A DNA stretch of 41,998 bases from contig PUNE01000048.1 of NCBI GenBank assembly GCA_003551665.1, positions 1 through 41,998 of the forward strand, given 5' to 3'. Positions 8,421 through 17,557 of the stretch are shown here, piece after piece. Below the pieces are notes generated by a model. That model did no database searches. It saw nothing but the letters and a program-made list of their open reading frames with translations, and was not told the DNA's origin. The DNA comes from Halobacteroidaceae bacterium. Its GTDB lineage: Bacteria; Bacillota; Halanaerobiia; B1SED10-174. How positions within the stretch are numbered: the stretch's first letter is position 1; every line of letters begins with the position of its first letter. The position numbers were made by a program, and so were the translations under genes.

Positions 8421-9671
8421 TTGAAAGCAGAAATCATTTCCATCGGAACTGAATTATTGCTTGGAGACGTGGTTAATTCCAACGCCTCTTTTCTTGGGCG
8501 GGAGCTGGCCAGCATGGGTATTGACCTCTATTTTATAACCTGTGTTGGCGATAACCCGGCAAGGTTGGAGGAGACCCTGCAAAGGGCAGTGTCGCGTTCA
8601 GACGTGGTAATTACAACTGGAGGGCTGGGCCCTACCAGCGATGATATTACCAGGGAGGTAATTGCCCGGACTTTTGAGCGTTCTCTGGAAAGAGATGAGC
8701 AGGCAGAAGGGATGATCCGGGATTTCTTTGCTCGAAGGGACCGGGAAATGCCCGAGGAGAATTTAAAACAGGCCAGCCTCCCCCAGGGAGCAACTCCCCT
8801 TTTCAATGAGACCGGAACTGCTCCGGGTTTTCTGTTGGAAGTTGAGGGGCGAAAAATTTTTGCCCTGCCCGGAGTGCCTCCCGAAATGAAAATGATGTTC
8901 CGAAAACGGGTTCGGCCTAAACTGCTGGAAGAACAGGCAGGTAGAGAAATAATCCATTCGCGGGTTCTAAGGATTTTCGGCCTGGGGGAATCCGAAGTAG
9001 AAAACAGGCTCCGGGAAATTATCGCTTCCCAGTCCAATCCTACTGTTGCCCCTCTGGCTGGAAGGGGCGAGGTCCAGGTTCGGATTACCTGTAAAGAAGA
9101 AAATAAAGAGCTGGCTTTAGAAAAAATAGCCGAAGTGGCCCGGGGAATAATGGCCATACTGGGCAACTTTATTTACGGTGAGGACGAAGATACCCTGGAA
9201 GCAGTTATGTCCATTTTGCTGAGCCAGGGGGGCTGGACTCTTGGTGTTGCTGAATCGTGTACAGGTGGACTTGTTGGGAGCAGGATAACAGATGTCCCAG
9301 GGGCTTCTGAATTTTTCCGGGGCAGTATTGTGGCCTACAATGATGAACTGAAAAGGGATCTCCTGGGGGTTAGTTCTGAAACCCTGGAAAAGCATGGTGC
9401 AGTTAGCGAAGAAACCGCACTGGAAATGGCCCGGGGCGCAAGAAAGATCTGCCAGAGTGATATTGGCGTGGCTTTAACCGGAGTTGCGGGGCCGGGAGGG
9501 GGAACTCCCCAGAAGCCAGTTGGAACAGTAAGTTTTGCCCTGGTGGGGCCGGAAAGAGAGTATTCCCTGACCAAACTCCTTGGCTCCAGGCGCAGGGATA
9601 ACAAATGGAGGGCAGGAAATTATGCCCTGGACCTTGTCAGGCGCTATATTCTGGATATTCTTGATGATTAA
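8421..9671 (+). CDS. cinA: CinA (competence/damage-inducible protein; NMN deamidase)
   Basis: 416 residues, the full-length two-domain form. The N-terminal molybdopterin-binding-like (COG1058) domain shows GTELLLGDVVNSN and TTGGLGPTSDD. The C-terminal PncC-type nicotinamide-nucleotide amidohydrolase domain shows AESCTGGLVGSRITDVPG and GVAGPGGGTPQKPVGTV. It recycles nicotinamide mononucleotide and is often next to recA in Bacillota, as here. The start is TTG at 8421 with only a modest ribosome site (AGGCGTG), consistent with translation coupled to the upstream gene 10 nt away. Confidence 0.95.
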   Translation: MKAEIISIGTELLLGDVVNSNASFLGRELASMGIDLYFITCVGDNPARLEETLQRAVSRSDVVITTGGLGPTSDDITREVIARTFERSLERDEQAEGMIRDFFARRDREMPEENLKQASLPQGATPLFNETGTAPGFLLEVEGRKIFALPGVPPEMKMMFRKRVRPKLLEEQAGREIIHSRVLRIFGLGESEVENRLREIIASQSNPTVAPLAGRGEVQVRITCKEENKELALEKIAEVARGIMAILGNFIYGEDEDTLEAVMSILLSQGGWTLGVAESCTGGLVGSRITDVPGASEFFRGSIVAYNDELKRDLLGVSSETLEKHGAVSEETALEMARGARKICQSDIGVALTGVAGPGGGTPQKPVGTVSFALVGPEREYSLTKLLGSRRRDNKWRAGNYALDLVRRYILDILDD

Positions 9672-9741
9672 GACTCCGCAGTTAAATTAATTAAGCTGGA
9701 AAAGTTGTTCCAGAAACTGGTTGTAAGCAGGAGGTATATAG

Positions 9742-10326
9742 ATGGGAATTCGTTCCTTTGTGGCAATTAAGGTTCCTGATCTGATTACTCCCCAACTTGT
9801 TGGTTTGCAAAGGGAGCTGCAGAATTCACCAATAAAGGTGCGCTGGGTAGAACCCCAGAACTTCCACCTCACTCTCCATTTTATAGGTGATGTTGATCCC
9901 GAGAAGGTTGAGGATATTGTCCGGGAGTTAAAAACGGGTGTAAAGGATTTTTCTCCTTTTTCCCTGAATTTTGCCGGGGTAGGAGGGTTTCCCCGGGAAG
10001 GAAAACTCAGAGTCGTCTGGGCGGGTGTGGGCAGGGGGCGGAATGAGCTCCTTAAACTCCAACCCGCAGTGGTAGAAGCCCTGAAAAGGGCAGAGGTCGA
10101 AATCGAGGGAGACAATAAATTTCACCCGCACCTCACTCTGGGAAGAGTGAAGGGAAAAACAAATACCAGGCCCTTACGAGTTCTTCTGGAAGAACAGAGG
10201 GGTTTTGTATCTTCAGATTTTTCTGTTTCCTCGCTGCAGTTGATAAAAAGTCAGCTTACTCCATCAGGACCCGTTTATTCGGTCCTGGAGGATATAAGTT
10301 TTCGCTGTGGGCCTCTTGACAAATAG
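9742..10326 (+). CDS. thpR: RNA 2',3'-cyclic phosphodiesterase (2H / LigT family)
   Basis: 194 residues. The two HxTL motifs that define the 2H phosphoesterase fold are both present: HLTL at 42-45 and HLTL at 130-133. The family opens 2',3'-cyclic phosphate RNA ends and was earlier called 2'-5' RNA ligase. The length matches bacterial ThpR. AGGAGG is well placed before ATG 9742. The recA promoter -35 overlaps the last codons of this gene. Confidence 0.93.
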   Translation: MGIRSFVAIKVPDLITPQLVGLQRELQNSPIKVRWVEPQNFHLTLHFIGDVDPEKVEDIVRELKTGVKDFSPFSLNFAGVGGFPREGKLRVVWAGVGRGRNELLKLQPAVVEALKRAEVEIEGDNKFHPHLTLGRVKGKTNTRPLRVLLEEQRGFVSSDFSVSSLQLIKSQLTPSGPVYSVLEDISFRCGPLDK

Positions 10327-10344
10327 GAACGGGTGTTCTATAAT
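10316..10344 (+). promoter_or_regulatory. Sigma-A promoter of recA
   Basis: TTGACA (10316-10321), a 17-bp spacer and TATAAT (10339-10344) form a perfect consensus promoter. The -35 lies within the final codons of thpR. A LexA operator fills much of the spacer, so SOS repression would act directly on polymerase binding. Confidence 0.93.
10327..10338 (+). promoter_or_regulatory. LexA (SOS) operator
   Basis: GAACGGGTGTTC is a perfect match to GAAC-N4-GTTC, the core of the Gram-positive LexA/DinR box. It sits between the -35 and -10 of the recA promoter, the expected position for SOS repression. No lexA gene lies in this window. Confidence 0.9.
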
Positions 10345-10375
10345 TAAATCAGAAAAACTGGACGGAGGGAAAAAA

Positions 10376-11407
10376 ATGAGCGAAAAGCAAAAAGCGCTGG
10401 ATGTGGCCATTAGCCAGATTCACCGACAGCACGGGCAGGGGTCAATAATGAAACTGGGGGAGGCAACTGCCAACCTCAATATTGGGACTATACCCTCCGG
10501 GTCAATTTCTCTGGACGTTGCCCTTGGCGTGGGGGGGATCCCACGCGGTCGCATCATTGAACTTTTCGGGCCAGAGTCCTCGGGAAAAACAACACTTGCC
10601 CTTCACATTGCTGCGGAAGCACAAAAAGCCGGAGGAATTGCTGCTTTTATTGATGCAGAGCATGCTATGGATCCCAAGTATGCTAAAGCTTTAGGAGTTG
10701 ACACGGACAATTTACTAATTTCTCAGCCAGATACGGGTGAACAGGCCCTGGAAATTTGTGAAGCCCTTGTCAGAAGCAATGCCGTTGATGTTATTGTTGT
10801 GGATTCTGTGGCCGCCCTTGTTCCCAAAGCAGAAATTGAAGGAGAAATGGGGGATTCCCACGTCGGCCTGCAGGCCCGTTTGATGTCTCAGGCAATGCGC
10901 AAATTATCCGGTTCAATCAGCAAATCCCACAGTGTTGTTTTATTTATTAACCAGATTCGGGAAAAAGTTGGAGTCATGTTCGGCAATCCCGAAACAACCC
11001 CGGGAGGTCGGGCTCTGAAATTTTACTCTTCTATTCGGATGGAAATCAAAAAAGTGCAGCTTCTTAAAGATGGGGATCAGACTGTCGGTAACAGAACCCG
11101 GGTTAAGGTGGTAAAAAACAAGGTGGCTCCACCTTTCCGGCAGGCCGAATTCGATATTATGTATGGTACGGGAATTTCCAGTATTGGTTCAATTCTTGAT
11201 GAAGCTGTTAACTGTGAAATCGTAAGCCGTTCTGGAGCATGGTATTCTTATGGCGATGAACGTCTGGGCCAGGGCAGGGAAAATGCAAAAACCTATCTGG
11301 AGGAAAACCCAGAAATGCTAAATAAAATAGAGCTCAAGGTAAAAGAAAAACTTGGTTTCCCCGGGGAAACCCCACCGGAGGAAGAAAAAAAGGAAAAAGA
11401 GGAGTAA
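10376..11407 (+). CDS. recA: Recombinase RecA
   Basis: 343 residues. RecA is the ATP-dependent strand-exchange protein and the co-protease for LexA self-cleavage. The Walker A motif GPESSGKTT is at 65-73. Other conserved blocks include the [16 protein letters not shown] segment and the [15 protein letters not shown] loop. The acidic and basic C-terminal tail (EEEKKEKEE) is typical. ATG 10376 follows GGAGGG and gives the usual N-terminus MSEKQKALD; in-frame codons upstream to 10307 overlap the promoter. It has its own promoter, LexA box and terminator, so it is probably mainly monocistronic. Confidence 0.99.
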   Translation: MSEKQKALDVAISQIHRQHGQGSIMKLGEATANLNIGTIPSGSISLDVALGVGGIPRGRIIELFGPESSGKTTLALHIAAEAQKAGGIAAFIDAEHAMDPKYAKALGVDTDNLLISQPDTGEQALEICEALVRSNAVDVIVVDSVAALVPKAEIEGEMGDSHVGLQARLMSQAMRKLSGSISKSHSVVLFINQIREKVGVMFGNPETTPGGRALKFYSSIRMEIKKVQLLKDGDQTVGNRTRVKVVKNKVAPPFRQAEFDIMYGTGISSIGSILDEAVNCEIVSRSGAWYSYGDERLGQGRENAKTYLEENPEMLNKIELKVKEKLGFPGETPPEEEKKEKEE

Positions 11408-11413
11408 TAAAAG

Positions 11414-11433
11414 CCCCGCTTCGGCGGGGTTTT
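11414..11433 (+). terminator. Intrinsic terminator after recA
   Basis: CCCCGC, a TTCG tetraloop, GCGGGG, then TTTT and a second T-run. It is 6 nt after the recA stop and directly precedes the rny promoter. Confidence 0.93.
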
Positions 11434-11441
11434 CGTTTTTC

Positions 11442-11470
11442 TTGACACCTTAGAATAAAAGATTTAAAAT
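11442..11470 (+). promoter_or_regulatory. Sigma-A promoter of rny
   Basis: TTGACA (11442-11447), a 17-bp spacer and TAAAAT (11465-11470), just after the recA terminator and about 70 nt before the rny ribosome site. Confidence 0.85.
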
Positions 11471-11542
11471 AGAAAAGAGTGAACCCTTATTACCCCCGTA
11501 AAAATTAGCTTTGTTTTAGATAACAACTGAATATGGAAGGAG

Positions 11543-13090
11543 GTGAACCCAATCCTGCAAAACCCTTTGTTGATTGGATTGTTAGCCCTGTTGTTAGGGT
11601 TTATTATAGGCTATGGAGTTCGCAAGCTTCTTGGAGAAATGCGAATCCAGTCGGCTGAAAAAGAAGCCCAGAGTATAAAAGAAGGAGCCAAAAAGGAAGC
11701 TGAAACCATAAAAAGGGAAGCCAAACTTGCGGCCAAAGAAGAAGCCCATGCTACCAAGGAGAAGATTGAACAGGAAACCCGGGAACGCCGCAATGAACTG
11801 CAGAAACTGGAGCAGCGCCTTTTACAGAAAGAAGAGAACCTGGAGAAAAAATCGGAACAGCTGGAAAGAAGAGAAGAGCAGTTTAAATCGAAGGAACAAA
11901 AAATTCAGCAACTCGAACAGGACAACCAGCAGATCCGGGAAAAGCAGCTGCAGAAACTTGAAGAAATTTCAGGATTTTCCAAGGCAGAAGCCCAGCAAGA
12001 ATTATTCCAGCAGGTTGAAAGGGATGTGGAAAAAGATCTTGCCCGCATGATCAAGGAGAAAGAAACCCAGGCTAAAGAAGAAGCAGAAAAGAAGGCCCGG
12101 GAAATTATCTCCCTTGCTATCCAGCGTTACGCTGCGGACCACATTGCCGAGACAACGGTTTCGGTTGTTTCCCTTCCCAATGACGAGATGAAGGGACGAA
12201 TTATCGGAAGGGAAGGCCGGAATATCCGGACCCTGGAGAACCTGACCGGTATCGACCTGATAATCGATGATACCCCGGAGGCCGTTATCCTTTCCGGATT
12301 TGATCCGATAAGGAGAGAAGTTGCCCGGGTAGCCCTGGAAAAATTGATAGCTGATGGAAGAATTCACCCGGGGCGGATAGAAGAAATGGTGGAAAAATCC
12401 CGCAGGGAAATTGAAGCCAAAATCCGCGAAGAAGGTGAACAGGCAGCATTTGATACGGGGGTTCACGGGATTCATAAGGAGCTCATTAAACTTCTGGGCC
12501 GGCTCAAGTACCGGACCAGTTATGGACAGAATGTATTGAACCATTCCATTGAAGTAGCTCACCTGTGCGGTATAATGGCCGCAGAAATTGGGGCTGATGT
12601 AAATATCGCCAAAAGAGCTGGTTTGCTCCATGATATTGGAAAAGCAGTAGACCATGAGGTTGAAGGACCTCACGTGGAAATCGGGGCAGACCTTTGCAAG
12701 AGGTACGGTGAAAATAAGGCTGTGACTCATGCTGTCCTGGCTCATCACGAGGACGTTGAGTTTGAGAGCACGGAAGCTATCCTGGTTGCTGCAGCCGATG
12801 CTCTTTCTGCAGCGAGGCCGGGAGCAAGAAGAGAAACCCTGGAATCCTATGTTAAAAGACTGGAAAGCCTGGAAAAAATTGCTGACTCCTTCGAAGGAGT
12901 CGACAAGGCTTATGCTATCCAGGCTGGTCGGGAAATTCGGATCATCGTTAAACCCGATCGAGTCCGGGATGATGCAGCACCAAAACTGGCTCGAGATGTT
13001 GTAAAAACCATCGAAGAAGACCTGGAGTATCCCGGTCAGATCAAGGTAACCATTATCAGAGAAACTCGGGCCGTAGATTACGCAAAATAA
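11543..13090 (+). CDS. rny: Ribonuclease Y
   Basis: 515 residues if read from GTG 11543. RNase Y is the membrane-anchored endoribonuclease that starts mRNA decay in many Bacillota. An N-terminal hydrophobic anchor is followed by a long Lys/Glu-rich coiled coil (about 30-200), a KH domain ([15 protein letters not shown]) and an HD domain ([10 protein letters not shown]). The start is odd. GTG 11543 begins on the last G of a ten-base perfect Shine-Dalgarno AAGGAGGTGA (11537-11546), too close to be used normally. No ATG, GTG or TTG lies at normal spacing; ATC at 11552 or CTG at 11555 does. It has its own promoter and terminator. Confidence 0.96.
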   Translation: MNPILQNPLLIGLLALLLGFIIGYGVRKLLGEMRIQSAEKEAQSIKEGAKKEAETIKREAKLAAKEEAHATKEKIEQETRERRNELQKLEQRLLQKEENLEKKSEQLERREEQFKSKEQKIQQLEQDNQQIREKQLQKLEEISGFSKAEAQQELFQQVERDVEKDLARMIKEKETQAKEEAEKKAREIISLAIQRYAADHIAETTVSVVSLPNDEMKGRIIGREGRNIRTLENLTGIDLIIDDTPEAVILSGFDPIRREVARVALEKLIADGRIHPGRIEEMVEKSRREIEAKIREEGEQAAFDTGVHGIHKELIKLLGRLKYRTSYGQNVLNHSIEVAHLCGIMAAEIGADVNIAKRAGLLHDIGKAVDHEVEGPHVEIGADLCKRYGENKAVTHAVLAHHEDVEFESTEAILVAAADALSAARPGARRETLESYVKRLESLEKIADSFEGVDKAYAIQAGREIRIIVKPDRVRDDAAPKLARDVVKTIEEDLEYPGQIKVTIIRETRAVDYAK

Positions 13091-13103
13091 ACAGGAAAGA
13101 AAG

Positions 13104-13128
13104 CCCCGGGCTTGCCCGGGGTTTTTTT
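13104..13128 (+). terminator. Intrinsic terminator after rny
   Basis: CCCCGGG (13104-13110), a CTTG loop, CCCGGGG (13115-13121), then seven T residues. It lies 13 nt after the rny stop. Confidence 0.93.
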
Positions 13129-13238
13129 GTTAACCGGAAGATTTTTGTTTTTGGGCAAAAGAAAACGGATTTGCTGCAGGGATATCGATTTTATTATAGT
13201 AATTAATTAAGACACATAAATTGTTGGGAGGGGTGGAG

Positions 13239-14012
13239 TTGAGAAGCCTCTTTATTGGTGATATTGTTGGCAGACCCGGTCGCAGTGTGGTTCAGGAAAA
13301 TCTGCGCTCTCTTAAAAAAGAATATTCCCTGGACCTTATTGTGGCCAATGGAGAAAATGCAGCCGGAGGGTTTGGAGTAACTGATAAAGTTTACCAGGAA
13401 CTCAGAGAAATGGGGATTGATGTAATAACAAGTGGTAACCATATCTGGGATAAAAAAGAGGTTTACCAGGTTATTGACCAGGAAGATCGCCTGCTTCGGC
13501 CTCTGAATTTTCCACCGAAAGCCCCTGGGCGGGGTTACGGCATATATAATGTGAGCGGCAAGGGAAATATCGGGGTAATTAATCTTTCGGGAAGGGTTTT
13601 TATGGCCCCCAGTGATTGTCCTTTCCGGACATTTGATGATACAATTGAAAGGATTCGCAAGGTAACTCCCTATGTAATTGTAGATTTTCATGCAGAAGCA
13701 ACTTCAGAAAAGAAGGCTTTTCTTCACTATACTGATGGAAGGGTTACTGCCGTTCTGGGAACCCATACTCATGTGCAAACTGCAGATGCGCAAATTACCG
13801 CAAAAGGGACTGCCTACATATCTGATGTGGGAATGACAGGTGTCCAAGACTCGGTAATTGGAGTTGAACCGGAGGCAATTATCAATCGCTTTATTACAGG
13901 ATTGCCCCAGCGATTTGAGGTTGCCAAGGGCACTCCGGAAATCCGGGCAGTCTTCCTGGAAGCCAATGCCCAAGGAAAAGCAACTACCTTTGAAACAATT
14001 GAGCTTACATAA
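13239..14012 (+). CDS. ymdB: YmdB-family metallophosphoesterase (2',3'-cAMP phosphodiesterase-like)
   Basis: 257 residues. Metal-binding blocks of the family are all present: FIGDIVGRPGR, NGENAAGGFG, SGNHIWDKKE, VDFHAEATSEK and GTHTHVQTAD. B. subtilis YmdB hydrolyses 2',3'-cyclic nucleotides and influences biofilm and motility choices. It commonly lies next to rny, as here. I chose TTG 13239, which follows GGGAGGGG with normal spacing and gives MRSLFIGD; TTG 13221 and GTG 13233 overlap or precede that ribosome site. Confidence 0.94.
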   Translation: MRSLFIGDIVGRPGRSVVQENLRSLKKEYSLDLIVANGENAAGGFGVTDKVYQELREMGIDVITSGNHIWDKKEVYQVIDQEDRLLRPLNFPPKAPGRGYGIYNVSGKGNIGVINLSGRVFMAPSDCPFRTFDDTIERIRKVTPYVIVDFHAEATSEKKAFLHYTDGRVTAVLGTHTHVQTADAQITAKGTAYISDVGMTGVQDSVIGVEPEAIINRFITGLPQRFEVAKGTPEIRAVFLEANAQGKATTFETIELT

Positions 14013-14044
14013 AATGGAAAATATCGTTAATTTTTAAATATGGT

Positions 14045-14073
14045 TTGAAGGATTTATCATTTTAGCATATAAT
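14045..14073 (+). promoter_or_regulatory. Promoter of spoVS
   Basis: TTGAAG (14045-14050), a 17-bp spacer and TATAAT (14068-14073) fit sigma-A. AAGGATTT at 14048-14055 overlaps the -35 and resembles a sigma-H -35; B. subtilis spoVS is known to be sigma-H dependent. I see no matching GAAT-type -10, so sigma-H use is only a possibility. Confidence 0.65.
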
Positions 14074-14131
14074 TATATATAAGAGACCTGGTATAATTTA
14101 TTAATTCTCAGCAAGGAGGTTTGGCAAACAA

Positions 14132-14392
14132 ATGGAAGTATTGAAGGTATCATCCAAATCCAGTCCAAATTCTGTTGCAGGTGCCCTGGCCGGAGTATTG
14201 CGTGAGAGGGGTTGTGCAGAACTTCAGGCTATTGGTGCAGGTGCCCTCAACCAGGGTATTAAAGCCGTTGCCATCGCTCGAGGTTTCGTAGCTCCCAGTG
14301 GTATTGACCTGATTTGTATTCCCGCGTTTACTGACATTGAAATTGATGGTGAAGAAAGGACAGCAATCAAGCTTATAGTGGAACCTCGCTAA
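14132..14392 (+). CDS. spoVS: Stage V sporulation protein S
   Basis: 86 residues, the exact usual length of SpoVS, and almost free of gaps against the family pattern (MEVLKVSSKSSPNSVAGALA, then the glycine/alanine-rich Alba-like fold ending in IKLIVEPR). SpoVS is a small nucleic-acid-binding-like regulator of sporulation and is also kept in some non-sporulating bacteria. AAGGAGGT at 14113-14120 precedes ATG with slightly long spacing. It has its own promoter and a strong terminator. Confidence 0.97.
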   Translation: MEVLKVSSKSSPNSVAGALAGVLRERGCAELQAIGAGALNQGIKAVAIARGFVAPSGIDLICIPAFTDIEIDGEERTAIKLIVEPR

Positions 14393-14407
14393 TTGGTATG
14401 AAGCTGG

Positions 14408-14446
14408 CCCGTTTGCATTTATTTGCAAACGGGTCCTTTCTTTTTT
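14408..14446 (+). terminator. Intrinsic terminator after spoVS
   Basis: A 10-bp perfect stem, CCCGTTTGCA (14408-14417) with TGCAAACGGG (14424-14433), and a 6-nt loop, followed by a pyrimidine tract ending in six T residues. Confidence 0.92.
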
Positions 14447-14552
14447 AAAGGTTAAAAAAGCAGAGGTACAGAAGTATAACCTTTGGTAGAAAGAACCGGG
14501 GAAATAAAAGTCACAGCAAAAGACCAAAAAGAGATGGAGGTTGGATAGAAGA

Positions 14553-15512
14553 ATGGAGGGAATGTTTACTGTAGATGGACACTGCGACACAATGCTCAGG
14601 GTTATGAATGATCCAGATTACAATTTCTTTTCAGAAAACACGGATGGGCACCTGGACCTGCCCCGTTTGAAAAGGGGAGGAGTTAACCTCCAGGTAATGG
14701 CACTATTTGTCGAGAGCAGATTTAAACCCTTCCAGGCTTTGCCGAGGACAGTAGAAATGACCGGGGCCTTCCATCGCCTTGTTGATAGTAGGCCAGAAGA
14801 GTTAAAACTGGTCACCTCCCAGAAAGACCTGGAGGTGCTTGGGAAAAACCCGAAAAAAACAGGTCTGCTTATGGGACTGGAGGGCGGTGAAGCCATCTGT
14901 AGTCCTGAATCCCTGTATGCTTTTTTCAAACTCGGATTACGCCTGGTTACACTGACCTGGAATCAGCGCAATCAACTGGCTGATGGAGTGGGTGAGACCT
15001 GTACTGGCGGTGGGCTGACCATGATGGGGCGTGAGGTGGTTGGGGAAATGAACGAACTCGGGATCGCTGTAGATGTATCCCACCTATCTGAAAAGAGTTT
15101 CTGGGATGTGGCGGGGGTTAGTAACAAACCATTAGTTGCGTCTCACTCCAATGCCTATACCCTCTGTGACCACCGTCGCAACCTGAAAGATGACCAGGTT
15201 AAGGCCATTGCGGAGAGTGGTGGAATAATTGGGATTAATTTCAGCAATTATTTTTTGAATGGAACCAAAAATGCTCAACTGGAGGATGTTCTTAAACATA
15301 TAGACTACCTGGTAAAAGGCTGGGGTTTTGACTGCGTTGGGCTTGGTTCCGATTATGACGGCATAGGGTTTACCCCTACCGGTCTTGAAGATATTTCTCA
15401 TCTTCCAGTGCTGGGCAGGGAATTGATTTCCCGGTACGGAGAAACCAATGCTGCCAAGATAATGGGTGAAAACTGGATAATGGTATTGAAAAGGATATTA
15501 CCTTCCGGTTGA
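14553..15512 (+). CDS. Membrane dipeptidase-like protein (peptidase family M19)
   Basis: 319 residues from ATG 14553. The M19 zinc ligands are recognisable: H10 and D12 in DGHCDT, the glutamate in GLEGGEA, the histidine in VASHSNA, plus the HRRN and GLGSDYDG motifs. These enzymes cleave dipeptides, often with a C-terminal D-residue. No signal peptide is seen, so it is probably cytoplasmic. GGAGGT at 14536-14541 precedes the start; an upstream TTG at 14541 overlaps that site. An inverted repeat, AAAGGTTA/TAACCTTT (14447-14454 and 14477-14484), lies in the upstream region around a possible TATAAC -10. Confidence 0.92.
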   Translation: MEGMFTVDGHCDTMLRVMNDPDYNFFSENTDGHLDLPRLKRGGVNLQVMALFVESRFKPFQALPRTVEMTGAFHRLVDSRPEELKLVTSQKDLEVLGKNPKKTGLLMGLEGGEAICSPESLYAFFKLGLRLVTLTWNQRNQLADGVGETCTGGGLTMMGREVVGEMNELGIAVDVSHLSEKSFWDVAGVSNKPLVASHSNAYTLCDHRRNLKDDQVKAIAESGGIIGINFSNYFLNGTKNAQLEDVLKHIDYLVKGWGFDCVGLGSDYDGIGFTPTGLEDISHLPVLGRELISRYGETNAAKIMGENWIMVLKRILPSG

Positions 15513-15536
15513 CACCCCTCCCGGCAGTGTTATAAT
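15509..15536 (+). promoter_or_regulatory. Promoter of the PHP phosphoesterase gene
   Basis: TTGACA (15509-15514), a 16-bp spacer and TATAAT (15531-15536), with an extended -10 TG at 15528-15529. The -35 overlaps the stop codon of the dipeptidase gene. Confidence 0.85.
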
Positions 15537-15555
15537 AGGCAGGAGGGGGTAAAAA

Positions 15556-16371
15556 GTGGCAGTTGATCTCCACGTTCACACCAGCTTTTCCGACGGGCAA
15601 TATACCCCTGAAGAGGCTGTATGCAGAGCGGAAAACCGAGGGCTGAATGGTTTGGCTATAACCGACCACGACACAGTGGATGGGGTTGAACCCGCCCTGA
15701 AGAGGGCAAGGAGGCTTGAACTGGTCCCGGGACTGGAACTCAGTACAGAAACCGAAGACGAAGAAATTCATATCCTGGGGTATTACCTGGATTATAAAAA
15801 TAAATCTCTTCTGGATGTTCTGAAAACCCTGACCCGTTCCAGGATGAAAAGATTGGAAGAAATGCTGAGGCTGCTTGAGAAACTGGGCTATGGACTGGAG
15901 GAAACCGGGTCCCTAAAAAGAAATACCAATCCGGGTCGGATGCATGTTGCCCGAGCCCTGGTCAAAGAGGGTTATGTTTCTGACACGGATCAAGCTTTTG
16001 CCTTGCTCCTGGAAAAAGGAAAGCCTGCCCATGTTCCTCGTTATAAAATCAGCCCAGAAGAAGGAATGGAATTGATTTTGGAGGCAGGCGGGTTACCCGT
16101 GATTGCTCATCCCATTGATCTCCAGGACATGGGGTGGGTGGATAGGTTGCAAAAAAAGGGTCTGGTTGGACTGGAAACCTACCATCCCCGCCATCCCCGT
16201 ATTTTCACTGATTACCTTTTACGCCTGACCAGAGAGAAAGGCCTGATTGCAACAGGCGGTTCGGATTGCCATGGGCCTGGTGTTGGGGAAAGGGACCAAA
16301 TTGGAAGCCTTTATGTTCCGGATAGCTGCCTGGAAAGGCTTCGAAAATTTAAGGAGGAAAGAGTATTATGA
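15556..16371 (+). CDS. PHP-domain phosphoesterase
   Basis: 271 residues from GTG 15556, behind AGGAGGGGG. The PHP metal-binding motifs [11 protein letters not shown] (about 4-14) and ITDHDTVDG (about 36-44) are intact, as are IAHP near residue 183 and GGSDCHG near the C-terminus. The layout with an inserted helical segment matches the YciV/TrpH group. Studied members are 3',5'-nucleoside bisphosphate phosphatases or 5'-3' exoribonucleases (RNase AM). The exact substrate here is not decided. The stop overlaps the next start (ATGA), so the two genes are translationally coupled. Confidence 0.9.
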   Translation: MAVDLHVHTSFSDGQYTPEEAVCRAENRGLNGLAITDHDTVDGVEPALKRARRLELVPGLELSTETEDEEIHILGYYLDYKNKSLLDVLKTLTRSRMKRLEEMLRLLEKLGYGLEETGSLKRNTNPGRMHVARALVKEGYVSDTDQAFALLLEKGKPAHVPRYKISPEEGMELILEAGGLPVIAHPIDLQDMGWVDRLQKKGLVGLETYHPRHPRIFTDYLLRLTREKGLIATGGSDCHGPGVGERDQIGSLYVPDSCLERLRKFKEERVL

Positions 16372-17279
16372 AGAAGTTTAGCCTATTTTTGGCTGTTTTA
16401 TTTTTTTTGTTCTCCGGTCTGGTTACAGCTCAGGCCAGCGAAGTTATTGTGGTGGTTAATGGGGAAGAAGTCTATAGAGATGAATTTGATAAGCGTGTAG
16501 AACGGCTCAAGTACCATGTTGCCAGTATTATGCCCGTTGACTTTGATGATCCTGAAGGTCAGGAATGGTTGCAGGTTATTGAATCCCGGGTTATCGAAGA
16601 ATTAATCTGGGAAACAATATTCATGCAAGAAGTTGAGATTCTTGATTTGGAGGTTTCTTCCGAAGAAATAGAAACTGCCTTTGCTGAGTACCGTAAGGAT
16701 TTTGAAACCCAGGAGGAATTTGATTTATTCCTGAAAGAGGCAGGCTTTACTGAAGAAGAATATCGGGAATTGATTCATACCAACCTTTTAATTGAAAAAT
16801 TGCTTGATCTGCAGGTTGAAGAATTTGAATTAACCGATGAAGAGTTGAGAGACCATTACGATAGGAATGTTGACCGGTACAGGCAAGAAGAAAAGGTTGC
16901 TGCCCGCCACCTGCTTTATGATGAAGAAGAAAAGGCCCAAGAGGTACTGGAGGAAATTGAAGCTGGGGCAGATTTTGCTGACTACATGGATGATGGCGAA
17001 GAACTTGGTTATTTTGGCCGGGGAAGGATGGTACCCGAGTTTGAAGAAGCCGCTTTTGCCATGGAAGTAGGCGAAATTAAAGGCCTGGTTGAAACTAATT
17101 TTGGTTTCCACATCATTTACGTCTATGACCGTGAGGAAGAAAAAGTTCCTTCTTTCGAGGACCTGAAGGATCAAATTGAAGAAGAATTATATGATGATCA
17201 CTATGAAAAACAAATCAATCTTTATTTCCAAAAACTTTACGAAGAAAGCCAGGTAGAATTTGTTGAGAACGGAATTTAA
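16368..17279 (+). CDS. SurA/PrsA-like parvulin peptidyl-prolyl isomerase, exported
   Basis: 303 residues. An N-terminal signal peptide (hydrophobic about 4-23, likely cleaved after AQA) leads into a SurA-type chaperone domain (about 25-165), then a parvulin domain (about 175-270) with [17 protein letters not shown] and NFGFHIIYV. There is no lipobox cysteine, so unlike monoderm PrsA the mature protein should be soluble, as expected for a periplasmic SurA in a diderm. It probably folds exported or outer-membrane proteins. It overlaps the PHP gene by 4 nt and ends before a terminator. The charge is strongly acidic. Confidence 0.9.
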   Translation: MKKFSLFLAVLFFLFSGLVTAQASEVIVVVNGEEVYRDEFDKRVERLKYHVASIMPVDFDDPEGQEWLQVIESRVIEELIWETIFMQEVEILDLEVSSEEIETAFAEYRKDFETQEEFDLFLKEAGFTEEEYRELIHTNLLIEKLLDLQVEEFELTDEELRDHYDRNVDRYRQEEKVAARHLLYDEEEKAQEVLEEIEAGADFADYMDDGEELGYFGRGRMVPEFEEAAFAMEVGEIKGLVETNFGFHIIYVYDREEEKVPSFEDLKDQIEEELYDDHYEKQINLYFQKLYEESQVEFVENGI

Positions 17280-17468
17280 GACTGAATGGTACCTCTGCAA
17301 CGTTGTTTGAACTGATTCTTCAAGGACAAAAAAAGACGAAAAAACCTAACTTTTTTCGTAGTAACGAGCTTGAACAGGGGAGTTTGGTTAACGGTTTTTG
17401 CAAAACCTTTTTGATTGTTAAGCCAAAAATAAGTAATGAGAGTTAAATCAGGCCTGGCCAGAAAATAA

Positions 17469-17491
17469 CCCCCCTTTTGGGGGGGATTTTT
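17469..17491 (+). terminator. Intrinsic terminator after the peptidyl-prolyl isomerase gene
   Basis: CCCCCC (17469-17474), a TTTT loop, seven G residues (17479-17485), A, then TTTTT. Before it, an A/T hairpin ACGAAAAAA/TTTTTTCGT occurs at 17336-17344 and 17351-17359. No clear promoter is visible between here and the exbB-like gene. Confidence 0.85.
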
Positions 17492-17557
17492 GGGCAGGAG
17501 AAAAAAGGTCATTGTCGAAAGTATGATTATTAAATGCTGGGAAAAGGAGAGATAGGG

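Noticed and set aside
12002-12748. 248-codon minus-strand ORF opposite rny
   Set aside because: It lies entirely within the well-conserved KH/HD coding part of rny and shows no family pattern.
14447-14484. Operator upstream of the dipeptidase (AAAGGTTA/TAACCTTT)
   Set aside because: The 8-bp inverted repeat is real, but the overlapping promoter is weak and there is no second site or known regulator match; noted in the dipeptidase entry only.
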